Positions 1 through 9,671 of a stretch of DNA of 64,000 bases are shown in pieces. This DNA comes from Streptomyces justiciae (GTDB lineage Bacteria; Actinomycetota; Actinomycetes; Streptomycetales; Streptomycetaceae), in contig NZ_JADDXU010000004.1 in NCBI RefSeq assembly GCF_015163075.1, positions 186,001 through 250,000 on the forward strand, written 5' to 3'. The notes beneath the pieces are model-generated. The model made no database searches and was not told where the DNA came from. It saw only the letters and a program-made list of their open reading frames with translations. Position numbers and translations under genes: made by a program. Every line of letters starts with the position of its first letter. The stretch's first letter is position 1.

Positions 1-3000
1 GAAGCCCTCAAGGGCTACATGTTCAGCTACTTCACCGGCGAGGGCACCTCGGACGGCGAACAGCTCTACGCGGCCCTCAGCAAGGGCAACAACCCGCTGA
101 AGTGGCGGGAGTTGAATGACGGCAAGCCGGTCCTGACCTCCACGCTCGGCGAGAAGGGCCTGCGCGACCCGTTCATCATCCGCTCCCCGGAGGGCGACAA
201 GTTCTACCAGATCGCCACCGACCTGCGGATCTACGGCAACGGCGACTGGGACGCCGCCCAGCGCAGCGGCAGCAAGTCCATCATGGTCTGGGAGTCCACC
301 GACCTCGTCCACTGGACCAACCAGCGCCTGGTGAAGGTCTCCCCGGACAGCGCCGGCAACACCTGGGCGCCGGAGGCCTTCTACGACGCCGAGCGCGGCG
401 AGTACGTGGTCTTCTGGGCGTCGAAGCTGTACGACAACGACGCGCACTCCGGCGACACGTACAACCGCATGATGTACGCGACCACCCGCGACTTCTACAC
501 CTTCAGCGAGCCCAAGGTCTGGATCGACCGCGGCTACTCGGTCATCGACTCCACGATGATCCAGCGCAACGGCACCTACTACCGCCTGTCGAAGGACGAG
601 CGGAACAACACCTCCTCCACCCCCAACAGCAAGTTCATCTTCGAGGAGAAGAGCGACTCGATCCTCGGTTCGTGGACCCCGGTCGCCGAGGGCATCGGCA
701 AGGGCGCGATGAGCGCCGCCGAGGGGCCGCTGGTGTTCAAGTCGAACACCGAGGAGAAGTGGTACGCGTTCCTCGACGAGTTCGGCGGCCGCGGCTACAT
801 CCCCTTCGAGACCACCGACCTCGACTCCGGCGTCTGGACCCCGGCCACCGACTACGACCTGCCGGCCAAGCCACGCCACGGCACGGTCCTGCCGGTCACC
901 CAGGCCGAGTACGACCGGCTGCTGCGCGCCTACCAGCCCGACCAGCTGGTGGAGAGCGTCGAGGACATCCAGGTCAAGACCCGGACCGGTGAGGCCCCGG
1001 TCCTGCCGGCCACCGTCATCGCCACCTACGCCGACGGCGTCAAGCGCCCCGTCGCCGTCGACTGGGAGGACGTCCCCGAGTCGAAGTACGCGCAGCCCGG
1101 CACCTTCACGGTCACCGGCAGCCTGCCCGACGGCGCCGCACTACCGGTCCAGGCCGAGGTCACCGTCTCGGCGGAGGGTCCGGACGTCCCGGCGGACCTG
1201 CTCCTGGAGTACGACTTCGACGAGACCGGCGGCAACATCGCCCGCGACGCCAGCGGCCACGGCTACCACGGCACCTACGCCCGAACTCCCGCCTTCGGCA
1301 CCGGAGTGGACGGCGGCTCGTTCAAGATGTCCGGCGACTCGGCCACGTCCCCGTACGTGAAGATCCCCAACGGGGTGCTGAAGAACGCCGACAGCGTGAC
1401 CGTCTCGACGTACGCCAAGTGGCAGGGCGGCGCGAGCTTCCAGTGGCTCTTCGGGCTCGGCCCCGACAGCAACAAGTACCTGTTCGCCACGCCGTCCAAC
1501 GGCGGCTCCAGCCTCTACTCGGCCATCACCAAGGCGAGTTGGTCCGCCGAGTCGAAGCTGACGGCCGGCTCGCAGCTCACACCCGGTGAGTGGCGGCATG
1601 TCACGGTGACGTTGGACGGCTCGACCGGGATCATGGTCCTCTACGTCGACGGCATCGAGGCAGCCCGCACCACGACCGGCATCAAGCCGTCCGAACTGTA
1701 CGACGCCAACAAGGACTACAGCGGCTACATCGGCCGCTCCCTCTACTCGGCCGACCCCTACTTCGGCGGCGAGGTCGACGACTTCCGCATCTACGACCGG
1801 GCCCTGACGGCCGCGGAGGTCATGGAGCTCAGCGGCAACACCGCAGGCATCGCCAAGGCCACGCAGACCGACCTGAAGGTCGACGCGATCATCGACAACG
1901 CTGACAGCAAGATCACGCTCCCGCTGAAGGAAGGCGCCGATCTCACCTCGCTGGCACCGGAGTTCACCCTCGCCCACGGCGCCGCGATCAGCCCCGCCTC
2001 CGGCAGCGTCCAGGACTTCACCAAGCCGGTGACGTACGAAGTGACCGGCTCCGACGGCAAGAAGCGCACCTGGACGGTCTCGGCGCTCATCATGAAGAGC
2101 CCGGTCCTGCCCGGTCTCAACGCCGACCCGAACATCGTCCGCTTCGGCGACACCTTCTACCTCTACCCGACCACCGACGGCTTCGACGGCTGGAGCGGCA
2201 CGCAGTTCAAGGCCTACTCCTCCACCGACCTGGTCCACTGGAAGGACCACGGCGTCATCCTCGACCTCGGTCCCGACGTCTCCTGGGCGGACAGCCGCGC
2301 CTGGGCGCCGACCATCGCCGAGAAGGACGGCAAGTACTACTTCTACTTCTGCGCCGACGCCAACATCGGTGTCGCGGTGTCCGACTCGCCGACCGGCCCG
2401 TTCAAGGACGCCCTCGGTCAACCTCTGCTGAAGGCGGGCCAGTTCAGCGGCCAGATGATCGACCCGGCCGTGTTCACGGACGACGACGGCACGTCGTACC
2501 TCTACTGGGGCAACGGCCATGCCTACGTCGCGCCACTGAACGCCGACATGGTCTCGATCGACACCGCGAAGATGAAGGACATCACCCCCAGCGGGTACAA
2601 CGAGGGCTCCTTCGTCATCAAGCGCAAGGGCACCTACTACTTCATGTGGTCGGAGAACGACACCCGGGACGAGAACTACCGGGTCGCCTACGCCACCGGC
2701 TCCTCGCCCACCGGCCCGTGGACCAAGCGCGGAGTGATCCTGGAGAAGGACCTCTCGCTCGGCATCAAGGGTCCTGGCCACCACTCCGTCGTCCATGTCC
2801 CCAACACGGACGACTGGTACATCGCCTACCACCGGTTCGCCATCCCCGGCGGAGACGGCACGCACCGTGAAACCACCGTGGACAAGCTGGAGTTCGACGC
2901 GGACGGCCTGATAAAGAAGGTCGTGCCGACGCTCACCAGCATCGACCCGGTCACCATCGTGCACGCCGGTCCGAACGCCGAGGGCATCGAAGGCGAAGCG

Positions 3001-3870
3001 CTCGCGCTGAACGGCACCCTGTCGGGGGCGGGCAGCCCGAAGTGGACGGTCGAGGACGGGGCACCCTGCACCTTCGCCGACCCCGAGGCGGCGCACACCA
3101 CCGTCACCTGCACCGACGACGGCACCTACACCGTCACCCTGACCGGCGGCCGCAGCAGCGACACGGCCACCGTGAAGGTCGCCAACGCGGCACCGGCCAT
3201 CACCTCCGCCACCGGACCCAAGTCCGCGCTGTCGGTGGGCAGGACCGCCGTCGTCACGGCCGCCTTCACCGACCCCGGCACCTCCGACACCCACACCTGC
3301 AAGGTCGACTGGAAGGACGGCACCGCACCGCAGGCCGGCAAGGTCACCGCGACAGGCTGCCGGGCCGAGCACACCTACACCAAGGCCGGCATCCGCCGCC
3401 CGGTCATCACGGTCACCGACGACGACGGCGCCTCGGACGGCACGACCCTCCCCGAGCTGATCGTCTACGACCGCTTGGCCGGACCCGCCTTCGGCACCGG
3501 TGTCTTCACGTCCCCGGCCGGCGCCTACCCCGCCCGCCCGGACCTGACCGGCAAGGCCGCCTTCTCCTTCGTGGCCCTGTACGAGAAGGGAGCCACCGTC
3601 CCCACGGGATGGGCGTCGCTCGACTTCGGCCCGGCCAAGCTGAAGTTCCGCTCGACCGGCTCCGACTGGCTTGTGGTCACCGGCGACCAGGCGGTCTACC
3701 AGGGGTCGGGCACGGTCAACGGCGGCAGCGGCTACGGATTCCGGGTCACGGCCACCGCGGACACGTTCCGGATCAAGATCTGGAAGAAGGCGGGCGGCGA
3801 GGTCGTTTACGACAACGCCACCAGCCCGAAGCTGGCCGGCATCATCACCATCGGCGTCGCCCGACGGTGA
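1..3870 (+). CDS. Multidomain secreted-type glycoside hydrolase, two GH43 domains plus LamG (5' partial)
   Basis: The reading frame is open at base 1, so the N-terminus and any signal peptide lie outside the window; the first in-window ATG is base 19 and residues are numbered from it. Two five-bladed beta-propeller GH43 domains are visible, each with its acid triad: D50 (LRDPF), D177 (IDSTM) and E235 (AAEGP) in the first; D703 (NADPN), D815 (MIDPA) and E862 (NEGSF) in the second. Between them are a bacterial Ig-like domain (about 310-385), a LamG/concanavalin-like domain (about 390-610) and a small Ig-like linker. PKD/Ig-like repeats and a beta-rich C-terminal domain follow the second propeller. 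GH43 enzymes are arabinofuranosidases, xylosidases or arabinanases; the substrate cannot be fixed here. The layout suits an extracellular hemicellulose or pectin-side-chain enzyme. Confidence 0.9.
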   Translation, partial: EALKGYMFSYFTGEGTSDGEQLYAALSKGNNPLKWRELNDGKPVLTSTLGEKGLRDPFIIRSPEGDKFYQIATDLRIYGNGDWDAAQRSGSKSIMVWESTDLVHWTNQRLVKVSPDSAGNTWAPEAFYDAERGEYVVFWASKLYDNDAHSGDTYNRMMYATTRDFYTFSEPKVWIDRGYSVIDSTMIQRNGTYYRLSKDERNNTSSTPNSKFIFEEKSDSILGSWTPVAEGIGKGAMSAAEGPLVFKSNTEEKWYAFLDEFGGRGYIPFETTDLDSGVWTPATDYDLPAKPRHGTVLPVTQAEYDRLLRAYQPDQLVESVEDIQVKTRTGEAPVLPATVIATYADGVKRPVAVDWEDVPESKYAQPGTFTVTGSLPDGAALPVQAEVTVSAEGPDVPADLLLEYDFDETGGNIARDASGHGYHGTYARTPAFGTGVDGGSFKMSGDSATSPYVKIPNGVLKNADSVTVSTYAKWQGGASFQWLFGLGPDSNKYLFATPSNGGSSLYSAITKASWSAESKLTAGSQLTPGEWRHVTVTLDGSTGIMVLYVDGIEAARTTTGIKPSELYDANKDYSGYIGRSLYSADPYFGGEVDDFRIYDRALTAAEVMELSGNTAGIAKATQTDLKVDAIIDNADSKITLPLKEGADLTSLAPEFTLAHGAAISPASGSVQDFTKPVTYEVTGSDGKKRTWTVSALIMKSPVLPGLNADPNIVRFGDTFYLYPTTDGFDGWSGTQFKAYSSTDLVHWKDHGVILDLGPDVSWADSRAWAPTIAEKDGKYYFYFCADANIGVAVSDSPTGPFKDALGQPLLKAGQFSGQMIDPAVFTDDDGTSYLYWGNGHAYVAPLNADMVSIDTAKMKDITPSGYNEGSFVIKRKGTYYFMWSENDTRDENYRVAYATGSSPTGPWTKRGVILEKDLSLGIKGPGHHSVVHVPNTDDWYIAYHRFAIPGGDGTHRETTVDKLEFDADGLIKKVVPTLTSIDPVTIVHAGPNAEGIEGEALALNGTLSGAGSPKWTVEDGAPCTFADPEAAHTTVTCTDDGTYTVTLTGGRSSDTATVKVANAAPAITSATGPKSALSVGRTAVVTAAFTDPGTSDTHTCKVDWKDGTAPQAGKVTATGCRAEHTYTKAGIRRPVITVTDDDGASDGTTLPELIVYDRLAGPAFGTGVFTSPAGAYPARPDLTGKAAFSFVALYEKGATVPTGWASLDFGPAKLKFRSTGSDWLVVTGDQAVYQGSGTVNGGSGYGFRVTATADTFRIKIWKKAGGEVVYDNATSPKLAGIITIGVARR

Positions 3871-3879
3871 GCCGGACAC

Positions 3880-3917
3880 CGGGCGGCGCGGGCACTCACC
3901 GGTGCCTGCGCCGCCCG
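3880..3917 (+). terminator. Hairpin terminator after the GH43 gene
   Basis: A 16-bp stem (3880-3895 with 3902-3917, one G.T wobble) and a six-base loop begins ten bases after the GH43 stop codon. There is no U-tract, as is common in Streptomyces. It separates the GH43 gene from the HAD gene. Confidence 0.75.
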
Positions 3918-3947
3918 TCACCGTGACCCCTCCGGGAGGCCCCGCCC

Positions 3948-4622
3948 ATGGCAGAGCTGGAGATCGACGCCGTCGTGTTCGACGTGCTCGGCACCCTCGT
4001 CGACGAACCGGCGGGACTCCGCGCCGGCATCCGCGCACTCGATGCCTCACTCGACGACACCAGGGTCGAGGAACTCCTCACGCTGTGGCAGCGGCACGTC
4101 GAGCACGAGCAGCGCCGCGTGGTCGACGGGGCGAGGCCTTATGCCACCAGCGAGGTCATCGACCGGGAAGCGGCGCTGCTGGTCGCCGACGCCGCCGGGG
4201 CCGCCGCCGGGCTCGCCGAGTCGGCTCGTCGGCTCCCGCCGTGGCCCGACACCGTGGCGGGCCTCGCCCGGCTCGCCGAGCGGTTCCCGCTGATCGGCCT
4301 GTCCAACGCGAGCCGTACGGCCTTGCTGGAACTCAACGCCCACGCCGGACTGCGCTGGCACCAGGCCTTGTCCGCCGAGGAGGCCAGGACCTTCAAGCCG
4401 GACCCCGCGGTCTACCGACTGGCCGTCACCGTCTCCGGCCGGCCACCGGAGCGGCTGCTGATGGTCGCCGCCCACGCCTGGGACCTGCGCGGGGCCCAGC
4501 GCCTCGGCCTGCGCACCGCCTACGTCGCCCGCCCGGTCGGCGACCCGCCCACCCCCGAGGACCGCTTCGACCTGTACGCCGACGGCCTGTCCGATCTGGC
4601 GGACCAGCTCGAGAAGGCGTAG
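3948..4622 (+). CDS. HAD-superfamily hydrolase, 2-haloacid dehalogenase type
   Basis: A 224-residue protein with the HAD signature near the N-terminus (VVFDVLGTLVD; the Asp before VLGT is the expected nucleophile). It has a helical cap region, the motif II serine in GLSNAS, the motif III lysine in FKPDP and an acidic/polar motif IV around AHAWD. Length and order match the type II haloacid dehalogenase-like family. Many members are generic phosphatases, so the substrate is unknown. It lies downstream of the GH43 terminator and is probably transcribed separately. The ATG at 3948 follows a GGGAGG Shine-Dalgarno about seven bases upstream. Confidence 0.85.
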   Translation: MAELEIDAVVFDVLGTLVDEPAGLRAGIRALDASLDDTRVEELLTLWQRHVEHEQRRVVDGARPYATSEVIDREAALLVADAAGAAAGLAESARRLPPWPDTVAGLARLAERFPLIGLSNASRTALLELNAHAGLRWHQALSAEEARTFKPDPAVYRLAVTVSGRPPERLLMVAAHAWDLRGAQRLGLRTAYVARPVGDPPTPEDRFDLYADGLSDLADQLEKA

Positions 4623-4661
4623 CCGAACCGGCGGGAATCGTGCTCGCGTAGGGTGCCGATC

Positions 4662-5729
4662 ATGAGCGCACCCGACCCCCGTCTCTCCGCCTCCGCTCCT
4701 CGGGCCCGGGACATCGGCCTCGGCGTCGGTGACCTGCCCACGGGGCCGCACAACGCGCTCACCGATGTCCCAGGCGTCCGGGTCGGCCACACCACGCTGA
4801 TCGACCCGCCGCGGGTGCACAGCGGCGTCACCGCGATCGTGCCGGACGGGATCAGCCCGCAACGCCCGCTGCCCGCAGGGGTGTTCGTGGGCAACGGGTA
4901 CTGCAAGCTGCTGGGCAGCACGCAGCTGGCCGAACTCGGCGCGCTGGAGACGCCGGTGCTGCTCACCTCGACCCTCTCCGCGTTCCGCGTCGCCGACGCC
5001 CTGGTCGGCTGGATGCTGGAACGGCCGGGCAACGAGGGCGTGCGGAGCCTGAACCCGGTCGTGGGGGAGTGCAACGACGGGCTGCTGTCCGACATCCGTT
5101 CCCGCCCGGTGCGCGAGGAGCACGTCCGGTCCGCGTTGGAGGGCGCGTCCGACGGGCCGATGGCCGAAGGGTGCGTGGGGGCGGGTACCGGGACGACCGC
5201 GCTCGGGTTCAAGGCCGGTGTCGGCACCTCGTCGCGACGGCTCGTGCTGAGCGGCCGGGAGGCGACGGTGGGGGTGCTGGTGCAGGCTAACTTCGGTGGC
5301 ACGCTCAGGATTTCGGGCCGTACGATCACCCCCGTCGACGTCGGTCTGCCCGACCCGGACATCGGCCCCGACCGCGGCTCGTGCATGGTCGTGGCCGCCA
5401 CCGACGCGCCGCTCGACGCCCGCCAGCTGACCCGGGTGGCCCGACGCGCGGTCTACGCGCTGGCCCGCGTCGGCGCCGGGTACGGGCACGGCAGCGGCGA
5501 CTACGGCCTCGCCTTCGGCACCCGTCCCCTCGGCGAGCCCGCCGGTCCGACCGTGCTGCCCGACGACCGGCTCGACCCTGTCTTCGTCGCCGTGCTCGAC
5601 GCCGTGGAGGAGGCCGTCCTCAACTCCTTGCTGACGGCCACCACGACCACGGGCCCGGAGGGGCACACCCGCCATGGACTGCCGGTGGGGCCCCTGCTCA
5701 CCCTGCTGGGGCGCGCCCGGTCAGTGTGA
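4662..5729 (+). CDS. P1-family (S58, DmpA-like) aminopeptidase
   Basis: This 355-residue protein resembles DmpA/BapA N-terminal nucleophile aminopeptidases, which cleave themselves into two chains and act on small peptides, amides or beta-peptides. The N-terminal region shows LTDVPGVRVGHTT and the GTGTTALGFK block. Self-cleavage is expected between Gly277 and Ser278 in GHGSGDYGLAF, freeing Ser278 as nucleophile. I prefer ATG 4662 over GTG 4653 because AGGG lies eight bases upstream of it. No signal peptide is evident, so it is probably cytoplasmic. It converges on the trpF-like gene and overlaps its end by nine bases. Confidence 0.9.
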   Translation: MSAPDPRLSASAPRARDIGLGVGDLPTGPHNALTDVPGVRVGHTTLIDPPRVHSGVTAIVPDGISPQRPLPAGVFVGNGYCKLLGSTQLAELGALETPVLLTSTLSAFRVADALVGWMLERPGNEGVRSLNPVVGECNDGLLSDIRSRPVREEHVRSALEGASDGPMAEGCVGAGTGTTALGFKAGVGTSSRRLVLSGREATVGVLVQANFGGTLRISGRTITPVDVGLPDPDIGPDRGSCMVVAATDAPLDARQLTRVARRAVYALARVGAGYGHGSGDYGLAFGTRPLGEPAGPTVLPDDRLDPVFVAVLDAVEEAVLNSLLTATTTTGPEGHTRHGLPVGPLLTLLGRARSV

Positions 5730-6290
5730 GCGGGCCGCGGCGATGAAGGCGGCCATCTTCTCCCGGCTCTTGACGCCCGGCGCGGTCTCGACGCTGCTGG
5801 AGACGTCCACCCCGTAGGGGGCGAACGCCTCGATCACGCCCGCCACGTTGTGCTCGTCGAGGCCCCCGGCGATCACGACCCGGCCGGGAACGTCCTTGAC
5901 CCACTCGGGGATGTCCGCGAAGACACCGCTGCCCGTGCTGGCGTCGTAGAAGAAGTACTCCAGGGCCTCCGGGTGCTCGGGCGGCGTACCGGAGGCGAGG
6001 GCGAGATGGGGGATGTCGACCATCTCGTAGACCTGGATCGTGTCGAAGTGCTCGGCGACGGCCTGCGTCTCCTCATGGGTCAGCGCCACCGCGAACGTGG
6101 GAATCCGTCCCCGGGCGTGGTCGGCGAGCGCCACGGCCCGCTCGGGCGGGCAGTACCGCTTGCTCTTGGGGGTCACCACGACCCCGATGGCGTCGTAGCC
6201 CAGCTCGATGGCCCAGTCGATCTGCTGCTCCTGGGTGAGCCCGCACACCTTCACGAACCCGCCGGACCCCGTCGGCCGCCGCCCGCTCAT
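5721..6290 (-). CDS. Phosphoribosylanthranilate isomerase-like (TrpF-like) protein
   Basis: A 189-residue TIM-barrel protein. FVKVCGLT carries the catalytic Cys equivalent; FFYDAS carries the Asp expected for the general acid; IAGGL and GVDVSSSVE line the phosphate-binding end. TrpF converts N-(5-phosphoribosyl)anthranilate to the carboxyphenylamino-deoxyribulose phosphate in tryptophan synthesis. Streptomyces normally use the bifunctional HisA/PriA for this step and lack trpF, and there are no trp genes nearby. It may be a specialised-metabolism paralogue or may have another substrate. ATG 6290 is preceded by AAGGAG. It is divergent from the sugar ABC operon. Confidence 0.75.
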   Translation of the reverse strand: MSGRRPTGSGGFVKVCGLTQEQQIDWAIELGYDAIGVVVTPKSKRYCPPERAVALADHARGRIPTFAVALTHEETQAVAEHFDTIQVYEMVDIPHLALASGTPPEHPEALEYFFYDASTGSGVFADIPEWVKDVPGRVVIAGGLDEHNVAGVIEAFAPYGVDVSSSVETAPGVKSREKMAAFIAAARSH

Positions 6291-6401
6291 CCTGTCTCCT
6301 TCTCGCGCACATCACGAAGCTGTGCTCACCGTATGCGCACGCGGACCTGGTGTTTCCCACACCCCGGTGGACCGCTTTGTTGAGACGTCCTGACAAACCT
6401 A

Positions 6402-6466
6402 TTGACATCACCCTTGGGGCGTTTCATAGTACGAGCCACTAGCGCGCACTAGTAACGCGCTCTAGT
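6402..6466 (+). promoter_or_regulatory. Promoter and candidate operator of the sugar ABC operon
   Basis: The 344-base gap between the trpF-like gene and the ABC operon contains a good -35 (TTGACA, 6402-6407), a 17-base spacer and a -10 (CATAGT, 6425-6430). Immediately downstream are ACTAG (6438-6442), ACTAGT (6448-6453) and CTAGT (6462-6466). The first two form an inverted repeat around CGCGC and the third is a further half-site. The position just after the -10 suits repressor binding. The promoter call rests on sequence; the operator role is inferred. No regulator gene is adjacent. I see no other gene in the gap. Confidence 0.55.
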
Positions 6467-6634
6467 AGCTCGTAGCTCCACCGAGGCGCACACCCATGGC
6501 TGCCACGGACAGCGTCCTTTTTCCGCCGCACCCGGCGTTCCAACACCGCTCACCCGCTCCCGCGGGTCGGCCCCTGCTTTTTCGAGCCGAAGCCCCCATT
6601 CCCACCCTGACCAGCACAGTGAGGTGCAAGGGAC

Positions 6635-7639
6635 ATGCACAGACACCACCGAGCCGCCGCTCTGACCGCCACGGTTCTCGTCGGCGCCCTGTTCGCCACG
6701 GGCTGCTCCAGCAGCTCCGGCGGCAAGAAGTCCGAGGAAGGCGACGCGGCGGCCTCCGCGGGCAAGGCCACCACCCCGCGCATGACGGTGGCCATGATCA
6801 CCCACGCCTCCCCGGGCGACACCTTCTGGGACCTGATCCGCAAGGGTGCCGAGGCCGCCGCCGCCAAGGACAACATCAAGCTGGTCTACTCGTCCGACCC
6901 GAGCGCGGGCGCCCAGGCCAACCTCGTCCAGAACGCCATCGACCAGAAGGTCGACGGCATCGCCCTGACCGCCGCCAAGCCCGACGCCATGAAGGACGTC
7001 GTCGCCAAGGCCAAGGCGGCCGGCATCCCGGTCGTCGGCTTCAACTCCGGCGTCAGCGACTGGAAGAGGCTCGGCATGCTCGAGTACTTCGGCCAGGACG
7101 AGAACATCGCCGGCCAGGCCTTCGGCGAGCGGCTGAACCAACTGGGCGCCAAACACGCCCTCTGCGTCGTCCAGGAGCAGGGCCAGGTCGCCCTGGAGGC
7201 CCGCTGCGCCGGTCTGAAGAAGGGCTTCAGCGGCGACACCGACATCCTCTACGTCAACGGCACCGACATGCCGTCGGTGAAGTCGACCATCACCGCCAAG
7301 CTCAAGCAGGACTCCTCCATCGACGAGGTCGTCACCCTCGGCGCGCCCATCGCCCTCACCGCGGTGCAGTCGGTGTCCGACGCGAGCAGCAAGGCGAAGA
7401 TCGCGACCTTCGACCTCAACAAGGAGCTGGTGAAGGCGGTCCAGAGCGGGACCGTCCAGTTCGCCGTCGACCAGCAGCCGTACCTCCAGGGCTACTTGGC
7501 GGTCGACTCGCTGTGGCTCTACAAGAACAACGGCAACTTCAGCGGCGGCGGCACCGCGCCCGTGCTGACCGGCCCGGCCTTCATCACCAAGGACAACGCG
7601 GACGACGTCGCCAAGTTCGCCGCGAAGGGCACCCGGTGA
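6635..7639 (+). CDS. Sugar ABC transporter substrate-binding lipoprotein (CUT2, RbsB/FrcB-like)
   Basis: This 334-residue lipoprotein has a signal peptide ending in the lipobox ATGC (Cys24) and a serine/glycine/lysine linker. The body has the periplasmic binding protein type I fold: MTVAMITHASPGDTFW, repeated substrate-pocket segments and GIALTAAKPDAM. It would capture a monosaccharide or polyol outside the membrane. It is the first gene of an operon ordered binding protein, permease, ATPase, which is the order of frcBCA-type transporters. Its TGA overlaps the permease ATG (ATGA). Confidence 0.9.
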   Translation: MHRHHRAAALTATVLVGALFATGCSSSSGGKKSEEGDAAASAGKATTPRMTVAMITHASPGDTFWDLIRKGAEAAAAKDNIKLVYSSDPSAGAQANLVQNAIDQKVDGIALTAAKPDAMKDVVAKAKAAGIPVVGFNSGVSDWKRLGMLEYFGQDENIAGQAFGERLNQLGAKHALCVVQEQGQVALEARCAGLKKGFSGDTDILYVNGTDMPSVKSTITAKLKQDSSIDEVVTLGAPIALTAVQSVSDASSKAKIATFDLNKELVKAVQSGTVQFAVDQQPYLQGYLAVDSLWLYKNNGNFSGGGTAPVLTGPAFITKDNADDVAKFAAKGTR

Positions 7640-8715
7640 TGAGTGTGACCCAGCATGCCGAGCCGGCGGTGACCGCACCGCCGGCCCCCGGCCCGAAGGA
7701 GACCGACGGCCGGACCGCGCAACGCCCGCTGGCGCTGCGGCTGTTGGCCCGCCCCGAGGTCGGTGTCTTCCTCGGTGCCGTCGCCGTCTACGTGTTCTTC
7801 CTGGTCTCCGCGCCGCCGGTGCGCGACGGCAGCTCGATGGCGAACGTCCTCTACCAGTCGTCGACCATCGGGATCATGGCCCTGCCGGTCGCGCTGCTGA
7901 TGGTCGGCGGCGAGTTCGACCTCTCGTCGGGTGTCGCGGTGATCACCTCCGCGCTGACCGCGAGCATGCTGGCCTACCAGCTGTCCATGAACGTGTGGAT
8001 GGGCGTGCTGCTCGCACTCCTCGTCTCGCTGGCGATCGGGTTCCTCAACGGCTGGCTGGTCGTCAAGACCGGGCTGCCGAGCTTCCTCATCACCCTGGGC
8101 AGCTTCCTGATCCTCCAGGGCGTGAACCTGGCGGTGACGAAGCTCGTGACCGGCAACGTGGCCACCGATGACATCAGTGACATGGACGGCTTCGACCAGG
8201 CGAAGAAGGTCTTCGCGTCGTCGTTCGAGGTCGGCGGCGTGCAGGTCAAGATCACGATCGTGTACTGGCTGGTGTTCGCGGCGCTGGCGACGTGGGTGTT
8301 GCTGCGCACGAAGTACGGCAACTGGATCTTCGCGGTGGGCGGCAACAAGGAGTCGGCGCGGGCCGTCGGTGTGCCGGTGACCTTCACGAAGATCTCGCTG
8401 TTCATGCTGGTCGGGTTCGGCGCCTGGTTCGTCGGGATGCACAACCTGTTCTCCTTCAACACCGTGCAGTCGGGTGAAGGCGTCGGGCAGGAGCTGATCT
8501 ACATCTCCGCGGCCGTCATCGGCGGCTGTCTGCTCACCGGTGGTGCCGGCTCCGCGATCGGTCCGGTGTTCGGGGCGTTCATGTTCGGCATGGTGCAGCA
8601 GGGCATCGTGTACGCCGGGTGGAACCCGGACTGGTTCAAGGCCTTCCTGGGCGTGATGCTGCTCGGCGCCGTCCTGATCAATCTGTGGGTCAGCCGTACG
8701 GCGACCCGGAGGTGA
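7639..8715 (+). CDS. Sugar ABC transporter permease (CUT2, RbsC/FrcC-like)
   Basis: A 358-residue integral membrane protein of the BPD_transp_2 family with about nine to ten hydrophobic helices. Diagnostic segments are [10 protein letters not shown] and [12 protein letters not shown] near the middle and [19 protein letters not shown] near the C-terminus. A Pro/Ala-rich cytoplasmic tail of about 40 residues precedes the first helix. The ATG at 7639 overlaps the upstream stop codon, indicating translational coupling. It forms the membrane channel with the ATPase encoded directly downstream. Confidence 0.9.
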   Translation: MSVTQHAEPAVTAPPAPGPKETDGRTAQRPLALRLLARPEVGVFLGAVAVYVFFLVSAPPVRDGSSMANVLYQSSTIGIMALPVALLMVGGEFDLSSGVAVITSALTASMLAYQLSMNVWMGVLLALLVSLAIGFLNGWLVVKTGLPSFLITLGSFLILQGVNLAVTKLVTGNVATDDISDMDGFDQAKKVFASSFEVGGVQVKITIVYWLVFAALATWVLLRTKYGNWIFAVGGNKESARAVGVPVTFTKISLFMLVGFGAWFVGMHNLFSFNTVQSGEGVGQELIYISAAVIGGCLLTGGAGSAIGPVFGAFMFGMVQQGIVYAGWNPDWFKAFLGVMLLGAVLINLWVSRTATRR

Positions 8716-8719
8716 CGTG

Positions 8720-9577
8720 ATGACATCCAACGAAACAGGCGCGCCCGTCGTCGAGTTGAAGGCCGCGGGCAAGTCCTACGGCAACATCCGCGCCCTGCAC
8801 GGCGTCAACCTGACCGTGCACGCCGGCAAGGTCACCTGTGTGCTGGGCGACAACGGCGCGGGCAAGTCCACGCTGATCAAAATCATCTCGGGTCTGCATC
8901 AGCACACCGAGGGCGAGTTCCTGGTGGACGGCGGGGCGGTCCGTTTCTCGACGCCGCGCGAGGCGCTGGACAAGGGCATCGCCACCGTCTACCAGGACCT
9001 CGCCGTGGTCCCGTTGATGCCGGTGTGGCGGAACTTCTTCCTCGGCTCCGAGACGACGAAGGGGCCATGGCCGCTGCGGCGGCTGGACATCGAGGGGATG
9101 AAGAAGACCGCCGATCGCGAACTGCGGGAGATGGGCATCGTCCTGGACGATCTGGAGCAGCCGATCGGCACGCTGTCCGGTGGCCAGCGCCAGTGCGTGG
9201 CGATCGCCCGCGCCGTCTACTTCGGCGCCCGCGTGCTCATCCTGGACGAGCCGACCGCCGCGCTCGGTGTGAAGCAGTCCGGTGTGGTGCTGAAGTACAT
9301 CGCTGCCGCCCGCGACCGCGGCCTCGGCGTCATCTTCATCACCCACAACCCGCACCACGCCTACATGGTCGGCGACCACTTCAGCGTGCTGCGTCTGGGC
9401 ACCATGGAACTCAACGCCTCGCGTGACGAGGTCAGTCTGGAAGAGCTGACCAACCATATGGCGGGCGGCTCCGAACTCGCCGCGCTCAAGCACGAGTTGT
9501 CCCAGGTGCGAGGCGTGGACGTCGAGGAGCTCCCCGAGGCGGGGGACCTCGTCGCACCCGTCGCCTCCGGCGAGTAG
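8720..9577 (+). CDS. Sugar ABC transporter ATPase, single nucleotide-binding domain (FrcA-like)
   Basis: A 285-residue ATPase with Walker [11 protein letters not shown]-loop VYQDL, signature LSGGQ, Walker B VLILDEP and switch His in FITHN. Most CUT2 systems have an RbsA-type protein of about 500 residues with two fused ATPase domains. This one has a single domain, as in FrcA, so it probably works as a homodimer. The C-terminal 40 residues are acidic. ATG 8720 sits seven bases after GGAGG at the end of the permease gene, better than the adjacent GTG at 8717. Confidence 0.9.
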   Translation: MTSNETGAPVVELKAAGKSYGNIRALHGVNLTVHAGKVTCVLGDNGAGKSTLIKIISGLHQHTEGEFLVDGGAVRFSTPREALDKGIATVYQDLAVVPLMPVWRNFFLGSETTKGPWPLRRLDIEGMKKTADRELREMGIVLDDLEQPIGTLSGGQRQCVAIARAVYFGARVLILDEPTAALGVKQSGVVLKYIAAARDRGLGVIFITHNPHHAYMVGDHFSVLRLGTMELNASRDEVSLEELTNHMAGGSELAALKHELSQVRGVDVEELPEAGDLVAPVASGE

Positions 9578-9671
9578 AGCGGTGAACGGGCGTCCAAGGT
9601 TCGGTCGGCCGTATGCGGCGGAACCGAGGACGTCCGTGGGTCCGTGATGATGTGCCGCCCTGGCAGGCGGG

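Noticed and set aside
1141..4050. A very long (about 970 codons) open frame on the minus strand opposite the GH43 gene
   Set aside because: It is a codon-position shadow of high-GC coding sequence: low-complexity Arg/Gly/Val composition and no domain, while the plus strand has clear GH43 motifs.
4047..5675. Long minus-strand frame opposite the HAD and P1 peptidase genes
   Set aside because: Same high-GC shadow effect; Arg/Gly/His-rich product without motifs.
9578..9671. Possible terminator hairpin between the sugar ABC ATPase and TPR-like genes
   Set aside because: Only an imperfect GGTTC/GAACC stem with mismatches was found.
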